Of a DNA stretch of 17,704 bases, positions 1 through 6,845 are shown in pieces (the first letter of the stretch is position 1; each line of letters opens with the position of its first letter). Under the pieces are notes generated by a model. That model saw only the letters and a program-made list of their open reading frames with translations. It was not told where the DNA came from and made no database searches. Location: positions 1-17,704 of the forward strand of contig JALQYS010000021.1 of the NCBI GenBank assembly GCA_023254015.1, written 5' to 3'. A program made the translations under genes and the position numbers. The DNA is from Paracoccaceae bacterium. Lineage in GTDB: Bacteria > Pseudomonadota > Alphaproteobacteria > Rhodobacterales > Rhodobacteraceae.

Positions 1-732
1 CACTTCGCCCTCATCAAGGAAGGCGACGACTTCGGCAGCCGCTGGACGTGGATCAACCGCCCGCTGGGCATCGAGCAGAGCTTCATCTTCGGCAACCCCG
101 ACACCCTGCCCTGCGAGCCCTTCGAATACATCACCCGCCAGGCCCAGGGCGATTTCGTCATCGTCGACCAGCGTGATGGCCAGCTCTGGTGCGATGCCGG
201 CATGGTCACGACCCAGGCTGACTGGTCGCTCGACTTCGACATCGGCATGAACTTTCACGAATGGCATGCCCCTGTGCCTTTGGCCCATGAAAAGGGCATC
301 TTCGACCGGGCGCTCAAGTTCCTGCTGAAGCTGCAGCATGGTGCCCCCGTGCGCCGCTTCAACTGGACGATGACGGTGAACCCGCTTCTGGATACCGCGC
401 CCGAGACCTATCCCGAATGGGGTCACATGCGCACCCAGTTGACGCAAGAGAACATGGGCTCGATGATGCATCTGCGGGTCGAACTGCAGACGCTGTACCG
501 CCTGCCCCGCTCGAATGCGATCGCCTTCGACATCCGCGCCTATCTGGGCAAGTTCGAAGAGCTGGTGACAGTGCCGAAATGGGCCCGCCGCCTGCACCGT
601 GTGGTGCGCGACGTGCACCCGGATCTGGCCGCCTACAAGGGCTTCCTGCGCAATCGCGATGCCATGGCGCAGTGGCTGTCGAAATATGACGACGGGGCAC
701 CCACCTCTCCGGGCTGGTGGCCCGAGGACTGA
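1..732 (+). CDS. DUF3445 / heme-dependent oxidative N-demethylase family protein (5' partial)
   Basis: The reading frame is open from the first base and ends with TGA at 730-732, so the N-terminus lies outside the window; 243 residues are visible. The visible part resembles the DUF3445 family, whose characterised members are heme-dependent oxidative N-demethylases, including the catalytic subunit of dimethylamine monooxygenase. Family-like stretches are the HAPVP segment near base 265-280 and the basic block RVELQTLYRLPRS near base 475-513, followed by an FDIRAYL strand. Such enzymes oxidise secondary methylamines and release formaldehyde. The usual electron-transfer partner subunits (DmmB/DmmC type) are not seen downstream; instead a GlxA-type regulator follows after 13 bases. 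The substrate cannot be told from this sequence. Family assignment is from recalled motifs, fairly sure; function less so. Confidence 0.75.
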   Translation, partial: HFALIKEGDDFGSRWTWINRPLGIEQSFIFGNPDTLPCEPFEYITRQAQGDFVIVDQRDGQLWCDAGMVTTQADWSLDFDIGMNFHEWHAPVPLAHEKGIFDRALKFLLKLQHGAPVRRFNWTMTVNPLLDTAPETYPEWGHMRTQLTQENMGSMMHLRVELQTLYRLPRSNAIAFDIRAYLGKFEELVTVPKWARRLHRVVRDVHPDLAAYKGFLRNRDAMAQWLSKYDDGAPTSPGWWPED

Positions 733-745
733 GCAGGAGGCAAAG

Positions 746-1753
746 ATGCCGGGCGAAGGACCATTGCGACTGGGTTTCCTGATGTTTTCAGGCTTTCCGA
801 TGGCTTGCCTGACCTCGGCCATCGAACCCTTGCGCGCCGCGAATGAAATCACGGGGCGCAAGGAATTCGTCTGGAAACTGGTTTCGGAAACCCGCGGTCC
901 GGTGCGTTCGTCCGCCGACGTGCGCTTTGAACCCGACGTGACCCTGGCCGAGGCCGATGGTCTTGACCAGCTTTACCTTCTGTCGCCGCCCACCGCCGAA
1001 TTCGCCGATCCACGTCACAGCCCGGCCCGCCTGCGCTGGCTTGACCGGACGGGGCTGACGCTGGGCGCCTTTTCCGGCGGCATCTTCCCCCTTGCCCGCG
1101 CCGGGCTGATGGAGGGGCGGGGCTGTTCGGTGCATTGGTGCTATGAGGCCGCCTTCAAGGCTGAATTCCCCGAGGTGAAGGCCTCCGAACAGGTGGTCCT
1201 GCGCGAAAAGCGGCGGATCACCGCCTCGGGCGCGGGGGCGGTCTTTGACTTGATGCTGCGCCTGATCGAGGAACGTCTGGGCCGCCAATGCATGACCGAG
1301 GTGGCCTGTTGGTTCCAGCACCCCTTTGTCCGCGATGAGGACGCCAGCCAGAAGGTGCCCGTCGCCCGCACCGCCGCAACCGCCGACAGGCTGACCCCCG
1401 CCATCCGCGAGGCGATCCGCCTCTTTGAAACCCATGTCGAAGACCCGCTGCGCATCCCCGATGTCGCTGCCGCCGTCGACATGTCGGGCCGCCATTTCGA
1501 ACGCCTGTTCAAACGCGAAACCGGCCAAAGCCCGCTGCGGTATTATCGCCATCTGCGCCTGTCCAAGGCGCGCCAGCGCGTGCTTTACTCCAACGACCCG
1601 CTGCGCGAGATCGCCGCGTCGGTGGGATACCTGACCCCGGCCCCGATGGCCCGCCAGTATCAGGAACTTTTCGGCGTCAGCCCCAAGGATGAACGTCGGC
1701 TTGCATCCGGTCTGCACCGCATGCCCCCGCCCACGGCCGAGGCGGCAGAGTAG
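746..1753 (+). CDS. GlxA family transcriptional regulator (DJ-1/PfpI domain + AraC HTH)
   Basis: 335 residues. An ATG at 746 sits 5 bases after a perfect AGGAGG (735-740), which decides the start over the longer open frame that runs back into the previous gene. Residues about 8-190 form a DJ-1/PfpI-like (class I glutamine amidotransferase-like) ligand domain with the family's EPLRAAN segment at 27-33. The nucleophile elbow reads GAFSGG (107-112), so the catalytic cysteine is absent and the domain is presumably a sensor, as in the whole GlxA/GbdR/CdhR group. Residues about 230-330 are two AraC helix-turn-helix units (RIPDVAAAVDMSGRHFERLFK, shortened here to its start, and REIAASVGY) ending in FGVSPKDERR. 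Characterised relatives respond to glycine betaine, dimethylglycine or carnitine. Position 13 bases after the DUF3445 gene suggests co-transcription and a methylated-amine ligand; that is inference. Confidence 0.88.
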   Translation: MPGEGPLRLGFLMFSGFPMACLTSAIEPLRAANEITGRKEFVWKLVSETRGPVRSSADVRFEPDVTLAEADGLDQLYLLSPPTAEFADPRHSPARLRWLDRTGLTLGAFSGGIFPLARAGLMEGRGCSVHWCYEAAFKAEFPEVKASEQVVLREKRRITASGAGAVFDLMLRLIEERLGRQCMTEVACWFQHPFVRDEDASQKVPVARTAATADRLTPAIREAIRLFETHVEDPLRIPDVAAAVDMSGRHFERLFKRETGQSPLRYYRHLRLSKARQRVLYSNDPLREIAASVGYLTPAPMARQYQELFGVSPKDERRLASGLHRMPPPTAEAAE

Positions 1754-1762
1754 ACCCCCCGC

Positions 1763-2125
1763 TCAGGCCCGCCGCGCGCGCTCCTGACACAGACAGGAAA
1801 TCGGCTCCCCGTGATCGCGCATCACCTCGGCCGCGTCCGCCAGGCGGTCCATGCGCCGGGCCAGATCAATGTCCAGCATCGACAGGCCATCGCAATCATG
1901 GGTGATCAGCGTGACATCCACGATGTTGAACCGGTTGCTCCATTCCGGGTGATGGTTCAGCTTTTCCGCCGCAAGGGCCACGCGCGACATGAAACCCCAG
2001 GCCTCGGAAAAGCCGCGGAACTTCCAGATCTTGCGCAGCGCATCCCGATTGGGCACCGCAGCCCAGCCCGTTTCGCCAAGTCCCGGCAGATTGGCCAGCC
2101 GTTCCCCTTCATCCAGACGCTTCAT
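1763..2125 (-). CDS. Pterin-4a-carbinolamine dehydratase family protein
   Basis: 120 residues. The ATG at 2125 is preceded by AAGGAGG six bases upstream, which favours it over the in-frame ATG at 2164; it lies inside the last codons of the GST gene (17-base overlap), so translation is probably coupled. The PCD signature is clear: EKLNHHPEW at residues 54-62 and ITHDCDGLS at 74-82. The three active-site histidines fall at 58, 59 and 76, with the family's spacing. The enzyme dehydrates 4a-hydroxytetrahydropterin during pterin recycling for aromatic amino acid hydroxylases; no such hydroxylase gene is in the window. About 25 extra C-terminal residues carrying CLC (111-113) exceed the usual length near 100. 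The gene ends 9 bases from the oppositely oriented regulator gene. Confidence 0.88.
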   Translation of the reverse strand: MKRLDEGERLANLPGLGETGWAAVPNRDALRKIWKFRGFSEAWGFMSRVALAAEKLNHHPEWSNRFNIVDVTLITHDCDGLSMLDIDLARRMDRLADAAEVMRDHGEPISCLCQERARRA

Positions 2126-2732
2126 TCCCGGCCTCCTTTCTTGCCAGCGCATCATCCAAGGCATTGGCCCGCAACAGCGCCGGACGATCCTTGATCCGGT
2201 TCCAATAGGCCACCAGTTCGGGCGTTGCGGGCAGGGTCTCGAAGCCTAGGCCCCAACCGATCTGGCTGCCGACATAGACATCGGCGGCGCTGAACTGTTC
2301 CCCACAGAAATACCTGTTGTGCGCCAGATGGTTGGACAACGTGGCCAACACATCCGCCATACTGCCGTAACCCACGCGGCCCGTCATCTCCGGTGCAGGC
2401 TCCCATCCCATCGAGCCGTTGATGACGGCCTGCTCCAGCGGGCCCGCGCCAAAGAACATCCAGCGATAGAATGCCCCGCGCCGGTCAGGCATCAGCGCGG
2501 CCTCGGGAAAGGCGTCGGCCAGGTAGGTGCAGATCGCGGCCGCCTCGGTCACGATCTCGGTCCCATGCACTAGGGCGGGCACCTTGCCCATCGGGTTCAC
2601 CGCCAGATAGGTGGGGGCCTTCATCGCCGCGCCGAACTCCAGCACCACGGTGTCATAGGGCCTGCCCAGCTCTTCCAGCATCCAGCGCACGGTCCGTCCG
2701 CGAGACAGGGGATTGGTATAGAAGGTCAGCAT
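2109..2732 (-). CDS. Glutathione S-transferase family protein
   Basis: 207 residues, normal for a cytosolic GST. The N-terminal thioredoxin-like domain (about 1-80) has a candidate catalytic serine at position 10 (NPLSRGR), the cis-proline segment GKVPAL, and the glutathione gamma-glutamyl contact TEAAAICTYLAD. The helical C-terminal domain (about 90-200) carries the N-capping-type motif FSAADVYVGSQ. The ATG at 2732 has GAGG seven bases upstream. It heads a two-gene unit with the overlapping carbinolamine dehydratase. The substrate cannot be predicted; proteins of this type in alphaproteobacteria often have no assigned substrate. A GC-rich hairpin lies just upstream (2769-2791). Confidence 0.9.
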   Translation of the reverse strand: MLTFYTNPLSRGRTVRWMLEELGRPYDTVVLEFGAAMKAPTYLAVNPMGKVPALVHGTEIVTEAAAICTYLADAFPEAALMPDRRGAFYRWMFFGAGPLEQAVINGSMGWEPAPEMTGRVGYGSMADVLATLSNHLAHNRYFCGEQFSAADVYVGSQIGWGLGFETLPATPELVAYWNRIKDRPALLRANALDDALARKEAGNEASG

Positions 2733-2768
2733 GGTTCATCCTCTGTGCTCAAATATCCCGCAGGGGGT

Positions 2769-2791
2769 CCGGGGGACGCGACGTCCCCCGG
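2769..2791 (-). terminator. 9-bp GC hairpin between the FemAB-like gene and the GST gene
   Basis: The arms 2769-2777 and 2783-2791 are perfectly complementary over 9 bp around a 5-base loop. The hairpin lies 21 bases past the stop codon of the FemAB-like gene on the minus strand, where a terminator would be expected. There is no uniform T-run after it; the minus strand continues through a C-rich stretch into GGATATTTGAG and then the GST ribosome binding site. It could equally be a copy of a dispersed intergenic repeat of this order. Confidence 0.4.
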
Positions 2792-2811
2792 CCGTGGCCC
2801 ATGGGGCAAGC

Positions 2812-3978
2812 CTAGTCGTCTCTGCCCACCTTCCGGAACGGGCCATAGGCGGTCAAGACCTCGATCTCCTCGTCCATCGCGCGCTTTTCCTGCTCCAGAT
2901 ACCGCGCGACCGCCTTGGCAAAGCCCGGATCGGCCAGCCAGTGCAAGGAATGGATGGCACTTGGCAGATAGCCCCGGGCCAGCTTGTGTTCGCCCTGTGC
3001 CCCGGCCTCGACCCGGGGCAGGCCATGGGCAATCGCCCAATCCACCGCCTGATAGTAGCACAGTTCGAAATGCAGGCAGGGATAATCGGCGACGCAGCCC
3101 CAATAGCGGCCATAAAGGCAGTCCCGCCCGATGAAATTCAGCGCGCCCGCCACGGGCCGGCTGCCGTCAAAGGCCAGCACCAGCAGCACATCGTCGCGCA
3201 TGGTCGCATGGACCGAATCGAAAAAGCCCCGCGTCAGATAGGGCCGCCCCCATTTGCGGGTGCCTGTGTCCTGATAGAAGGTCCAGAAGGCATCCCAATG
3301 CGCAGGCTCGATCTGATCGCCGGTCAGGGCCCGGATGGTTAGCCCATGCGCCCGGGCGGTTTCCCGCTCCTTGCGGATCATCTTGCGCTTGCGACTGGAC
3401 AGGGCGGCGAGGAATTCGTCAAAGCTGCCATAGCCCGGGTTTTCCCAGTGAAACTGCTGAGTCATCCGGCCCAGCGTGCCCTCGACCCCCTCCAGCACCG
3501 CAGCCTCTTCGGGGGTGCAGAAGGTGACATGCAACGACGACAAGCCATTGCCGCGCGTGATGTCGATGGCAGCACGCAGCAGGGGCGCGCGATACTCCTC
3601 TGGCCCCAGAAAGCGCCGCCCGGTGGCCGGGGTGAAAGGCACGGCCACCTGCAGTTTCGGGTAATACCGCCCACCCGCGCGTTCATAGGCCTCGGCCCAG
3701 CCGTGGTCAAAGATGTATTCGCCCTGACTGTGGCCCTTGACGTAAAGCGGCATCGCGGCGACCGGCACCCCCGCCTTGCGCAAGACCAAGGGCCGCGCCT
3801 GCCAGCCGGTTCCCTCGCCGGTTGACCCCGACGCATCAAGCGCCAGCAGAAAGCGATGGGTGGTAAATGGATCAATCGGCCTGCCGCCGTCTGCCGCCTC
3901 GGGGCAGGCCAGCGCATCCCAGTCGGCTGCGGAAAGGGCGGCCATGCCCTCCATCAGATCAACCGTGAGTGTCACATC
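2812..3978 (-). CDS. FemAB-like / GNAT-fold acyltransferase family protein (COG3146, DUF482 type)
   Basis: 388 residues from a GTG at 3978, which has AGGGG five bases upstream and gives the family-like N-terminus MTLTVDLMEGMAAL. An upstream TTG at 4020 would add 14 residues but has no comparable support. The protein resembles the FemAB-like family (COG3146), built from two GNAT-like folds: an early DPFTTHRFLLALDASGS block, a central SSRKRKMIRKE segment (about residues 200-210), and late LHFELCYYQAVDWAI and GAQGEHKLARGYLP blocks. True Fem proteins add amino acids to peptidoglycan precursors from aminoacyl-tRNA, but the reaction of this bacterial group is not established. It follows the GDPD gene by 52 bases and probably shares its transcript. 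Confidence 0.85.
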   Translation of the reverse strand, partial: DVTLTVDLMEGMAALSAADWDALACPEAADGGRPIDPFTTHRFLLALDASGSTGEGTGWQARPLVLRKAGVPVAAMPLYVKGHSQGEYIFDHGWAEAYERAGGRYYPKLQVAVPFTPATGRRFLGPEEYRAPLLRAAIDITRGNGLSSLHVTFCTPEEAAVLEGVEGTLGRMTQQFHWENPGYGSFDEFLAALSSRKRKMIRKERETARAHGLTIRALTGDQIEPAHWDAFWTFYQDTGTRKWGRPYLTRGFFDSVHATMRDDVLLVLAFDGSRPVAGALNFIGRDCLYGRYWGCVADYPCLHFELCYYQAVDWAIAHGLPRVEAGAQGEHKLARGYLPSAIHSLHWLADPGFAKAVARYLEQEKRAMDEEIEVLTAYGPFRKVGRDD

Positions 3979-4030
3979 CGCCCCTGTTCTGCCAAACCCG
4001 CCGCAAAGGATGGCCCTCAAAGGCCAAAGG

Positions 4031-4801
4031 TCAAGCCGGGAAGGCGGCCAGATACCCCTCGAAGGTCACATTGTCGGCCACCGCCCGCGCCTTGGCTTCT
4101 TCCGCGGCGGAACGGATGGTCCAGCACAAGATCGCGGCCCCCGCGGCCTTCAAAGCCGCCACGCGGGGACGGGCAAGATCTGCAGCCTCATGGCTGATGA
4201 AACAGGCGCCCACCCGGTCATAATCGGCAATCTCGCGCAACTCGTCGCACCGTTCGGCCGCCAGCGGCTCCCAGTCGGACGCGACATAGGCCGAGGTCGT
4301 CAGACCGCGCGGAACGGCCGGGGCAAGACGGGCCATATGGGCCACGGCATGGGGGTTGAAGGACATCACGGCGACCGGCCCGGCATAGCCCGCCAGCGCG
4401 GCCGCCACCGCCGCCTCCAGCCGCCCGTCGGTTTCGGCCATGCGGTCGGTCTGGTCCTTGATCTCGATCAACAGGGGCACGCGGCCCGCAACCATCTGCA
4501 AGACCTGAGGCAGGGTGGGGATGCCGTCGTCACTGTCGCGCAGCTTGATCTGCATCAGATCTGCCGCATCCAGATCACGGACAAATCCCGTGACCTCGGT
4601 CAACCGCTCCAGCCATTCGTCGTGGAACACCATCGCCTGACCGTCGCGGCTGCATTGCACGTCGATCTCGATGCCATAACCGGCCTCGACCGCGGCTCGA
4701 ATGGCCGCGGGCGAGTTTTCGGGCCGCCTGTCGCTGCGCTTGTGCAGCGCGCGATGGGCCAGCGGCAGGCGCAGGAACTCAGCGGGAAGGCGCATCGTCA
4801 T
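4031..4801 (-). CDS. Glycerophosphodiester phosphodiesterase family protein
   Basis: 256 residues from ATG 4801; the next ATG at 4795 is equally possible. Neither has a good Shine-Dalgarno, consistent with coupling to the RidA-like gene, whose last 23 bases it overlaps. The open frame extends further upstream, but that part is a shadow of the RidA-like gene. The GDPD TIM-barrel signature is present near the N-terminus: HRALHK with catalytic His, RPENS with metal-binding Glu, GIEIDVQ with Glu/Asp ligands, then VFHDEWLERLT with the second His. LLIEIK follows mid-protein and CWTI near the C-terminus. No signal peptide is seen, so it is probably cytoplasmic. It would hydrolyse glycerophosphodiesters to glycerol-3-phosphate and an alcohol; the exact substrate is unknown. 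Confidence 0.9.
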   Translation of the reverse strand: MTMRLPAEFLRLPLAHRALHKRSDRRPENSPAAIRAAVEAGYGIEIDVQCSRDGQAMVFHDEWLERLTEVTGFVRDLDAADLMQIKLRDSDDGIPTLPQVLQMVAGRVPLLIEIKDQTDRMAETDGRLEAAVAAALAGYAGPVAVMSFNPHAVAHMARLAPAVPRGLTTSAYVASDWEPLAAERCDELREIADYDRVGACFISHEAADLARPRVAALKAAGAAILCWTIRSAAEEAKARAVADNVTFEGYLAAFPA

Positions 4802-5273
4802 GCGACCGGGGCAGGCGGATCTGGAAGATGCCTTCGATCTCGACAGCCACGCCCAGCGGCAACGACGCCGCCGACACGGCCGAGCGCGCATGCCGCCCGG
4901 CATCGCCCAGCACGGCCACCATGAAATCGGAGGCGCCGTTGATGACCTTGGGCTGATCGGTGAAATCGGCGGTCGAATTGACAAAGCCCACCAGCTTGAC
5001 CAGCTGCACGACGCGGTCCAGGTCGCCGCCACAGGCCTTTTTCACCTGCGCCAGCAGCGAAATCGCACAGGATTTCGCCGCCTCGGCCCCGGCGGCCACG
5101 TCCAGATCGGCGCCGAGCCGGCCCTTGATCAGGCCAGCGGCGTTCTGGCTGATCTGCCCCGAGACATGCACCAGATCGCCCACCACGACAAAGGGCACGT
5201 AATTGGCGGCAGGCGCGGGCGCATCGGGCAGGGTGACGCCAAGTTCGGCAAGCCGGGCTTCAACGTTGGACAT
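4779..5273 (-). CDS. RidA family protein (YjgF/YER057c/UK114, longer subtype)
   Basis: 164 residues. The ATG at 5273 has GAGG seven bases upstream and gives the usual start MSNVEARLAELG; the in-frame ATG at 5318 has no such support. The start LPDAPAPAANYVPF and the core LVHVSGQIS mark the longer Rid subgroup (around 150 residues) rather than canonical RidA (about 130). The arginine that contacts substrate carboxylate in RidA appears conserved at position 130 (HARSAVS), followed by the VEIEGIF strand. Canonical RidA hydrolyses reactive enamine/imine intermediates such as 2-aminoacrylate; deaminase activity of this subtype is inferred. It heads a minus-strand operon with the GDPD and FemAB-like genes. 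Confidence 0.9.
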   Translation of the reverse strand: MSNVEARLAELGVTLPDAPAPAANYVPFVVVGDLVHVSGQISQNAAGLIKGRLGADLDVAAGAEAAKSCAISLLAQVKKACGGDLDRVVQLVKLVGFVNSTADFTDQPKVINGASDFMVAVLGDAGRHARSAVSAASLPLGVAVEIEGIFQIRLPRSHDDAPSR

Positions 5274-5322
5274 GGGAAACCTCGTGTCAGGGATTTGCCG
5301 CGAAGCTAGCCGCGCCACCGCG

Positions 5323-5348
5323 CCGGGGCAAGCCCGACTTGTCCCCGG
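5323..5348. repeat. Imperfect hairpin in the RidA/DUF4170 divergent promoter region
   Basis: CCGGGGCAAG at 5323-5332 pairs with CTTGTCCCCGG at 5338-5348 with one bulged base, around the loop CCCGA. It lies in the 144-base region between two divergently transcribed genes (5274-5417) and overlaps the proposed -35 of the DUF4170 promoter. It might be an operator; there is no other evidence. Confidence 0.3.
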
Positions 5349-5367
5349 ACCGGCCAGCGGATAGGTT
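5339..5367 (+). promoter_or_regulatory. Possible sigma-70 type promoter for the DUF4170-waaA-lpxK genes
   Basis: TTGTCC (5339-5344) and TAGGTT (5362-5367) are separated by 17 bases, about 50 bases upstream of the DUF4170 start. The match to consensus is partial, and such sequences occur by chance, so this is only a candidate. Confidence 0.25.
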
Positions 5368-5417
5368 GCGCCAGACCGGCGGCGGCCTTTCCGCGCGCCA
5401 CAGCCTCAGGAGACCCC

Positions 5418-5663
5418 ATGAGCCAGCGCCTGCACCTTGTCTTTGGCGGTGAATTGGTGACGCCGACGAAAAACGTCTTTCGTGACGTCAATGCCATCCA
5501 CATCGTCGGCATGTTCCCCGATTATGCCAGCGCCTTTGCCGCCTGGAAGGCCGAAGCGCAGCGCACAGTGGACAACGCCCACATGCGCTATTTCATCGCC
5601 CATATCCACCGCCTGCGCGACGAGGCCTCGGCCGCCTCGCCGACCGAGGAACTGGGCGCGTAA
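5418..5663 (+). CDS. DUF4170 domain-containing protein
   Basis: A small soluble protein of 81 residues with ATG at 5418 and AGGAG at 5408-5412, a good ribosome binding site. The pattern fits DUF4170: an LHLVFGGELV start, a central HIVGMFPDYASAFAAWKAEAQRTVD block (quoted only in part: MFPDYASAFAAWK), and MRYFIAHIHRL near the end. The function of this family is not known. Its place 12 bases before the WaaA-like gene is typical for Rhodobacterales as I recall and suggests a link to lipid A or inner-core LPS assembly, but this is context only. There is no signal peptide or membrane segment. Confidence 0.88.
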   Translation: MSQRLHLVFGGELVTPTKNVFRDVNAIHIVGMFPDYASAFAAWKAEAQRTVDNAHMRYFIAHIHRLRDEASAASPTEELGA

Positions 5664-5675
5664 TCCGGCACGGCC

Positions 5676-6845
5676 ATGGCCCTTTCGCTTGGACGACGGC
5701 TTTACAATCTGACAGGCCGCCGCGAAGCCGCCGAGGGTCAGGCCTGGCAGCCGCGCCCCCGGGGGCCGTTGGTCTGGCTGCATGCTCCGCGCGTCGAGGC
5801 GGCGCAGGGGCTGGCGCAACTTGCCCGGCGGCTGGCCGATGAGGATGGCGTCGCCACCCTTGTCACCGGCCCGCGCGACGGTGGCCATGTGGCCCCTCCG
5901 GCCGACCAACCGGCCGAGGTGAAGGCCTTTCTCAGCCATTGGCAGCCCGATGCGCTGTTGCTGGCGGACGGTGAAATCCGCCCGACCCTGCTGTTCGAGG
6001 CCGAGGCGCGGGGGGTTCCGGTTCTGGTCGTTGACGGGCGCGAACCCTATCTCGTGCGCGGCCGGGATGGCTGGTTTCCGGGCCTTCTGCGCGATGCGGT
6101 GCAGACCCTGCGCCATGTCTTTGCACTGGACGAGGCCGCTGCCCGCGCCTGGCGCAAGGCCGGTGCCGCCCAGGTCGAGGCCGTGGGCCGGATGGAAGAG
6201 GTCTCGGCCGCGCTGCCCTGCCACGAGGGCGAACGCGCTGCCATGGCCGAGGTTCTCAAGGCGCGGCCCGTCTGGCTGGCCGCCGCCGTGCCCGAAGCCG
6301 AAGAGGCCGCCGTCATCGCTGCCCATCGCGCGGCGCTGCGCCTTTCGCACCGTCTGTTGTTGATCCTTGCGCCCGCCGACTGCGCCCGGGCCGAACCCTT
6401 GGCCGCCGATCTTGAGGCGCGCGAAGGCTGGCTGGTTGCCCGCCGCGCCCGGTTCGAAGAACCCGAGGACGAGACCTCGGTCTATCTGCCCGACAGTGCC
6501 GAGGAATACGGGCTGTGGTATCGGCTGGCGCCGGTCACCTATCTGGGGGGCAGTCTGGCCGGCCCCGGCGCGCTACGCAATCCGCTGGAGCCTGCCGCCC
6601 TGGGCTCTGCCATCATTCATGGGCCGCGGCCCGGGCCTTACGGGGCGGTGTTTGGTCGGCTGGGTGCCGCGCGCGCAGCCCGGGCCGTCGGCTCTGCCGC
6701 CGATCTGGCCGAGGCGCTGGGCGATCTTCTGGCGCCCGATCGGGCCGCGCTGGCGGCGCAGGCCGCCTGGGCGGTTGCCTCGGACGGGGCCGAGGTCACG
6801 GAAAAGGTGCTGGCCCGCCTGCGCCAGATGATCGGAGACACGTGA
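5676..6845 (+). CDS. waaA: Divergent 3-deoxy-D-manno-octulosonic acid (KDO) transferase-like glycosyltransferase
   Basis: 389 residues; ATG at 5676, 12 bases after the DUF4170 stop, with no strong Shine-Dalgarno. The C-terminal GT-B half matches WaaA/KdtA: YLGGSL at 289-294, NPLEPAALG at 302-310, then IIHGP. WaaA moves KDO from CMP-KDO to lipid IVA at the inner membrane. Several usual features are altered. The N-terminal motif that normally reads like HA-x-SVGE is here WLHAPRVEA (34-42), with the glutamate one residue off. The usual GGHNPLEP is GALRNPLEP. The N-terminal hydrophobic anchor is missing, and the protein is shorter than the usual 420 or so. It may be a lineage-specific WaaA variant or a paralogue with another sugar or acceptor. 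The stop overlaps the lpxK start by one base. Confidence 0.78.
   Translation: MALSLGRRLYNLTGRREAAEGQAWQPRPRGPLVWLHAPRVEAAQGLAQLARRLADEDGVATLVTGPRDGGHVAPPADQPAEVKAFLSHWQPDALLLADGEIRPTLLFEAEARGVPVLVVDGREPYLVRGRDGWFPGLLRDAVQTLRHVFALDEAAARAWRKAGAAQVEAVGRMEEVSAALPCHEGERAAMAEVLKARPVWLAAAVPEAEEAAVIAAHRAALRLSHRLLLILAPADCARAEPLAADLEAREGWLVARRARFEEPEDETSVYLPDSAEEYGLWYRLAPVTYLGGSLAGPGALRNPLEPAALGSAIIHGPRPGPYGAVFGRLGAARAARAVGSAADLAEALGDLLAPDRAALAAQAAWAVASDGAEVTEKVLARLRQMIGDT

Noticed and set aside
788..1717. 309-residue open frame on the minus strand opposite the GlxA regulator
   Set aside because: Antisense shadow; the plus strand encodes a complete DJ-1/AraC protein with an ideal ribosome binding site.
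3776..4924. 382-residue open frame on the plus strand across the FemAB-like and GDPD genes
   Set aside because: It covers two confident minus-strand genes and the gap between them, and shows no domain.
4801..5032. Longer N-terminus for the glycerophosphodiester phosphodiesterase (open frame to 5032)
   Set aside because: The extra 77 residues are Trp/Ser/Arg-rich and overlap the RidA-like coding sequence in another frame; the GDPD family starts just before the HRA motif.
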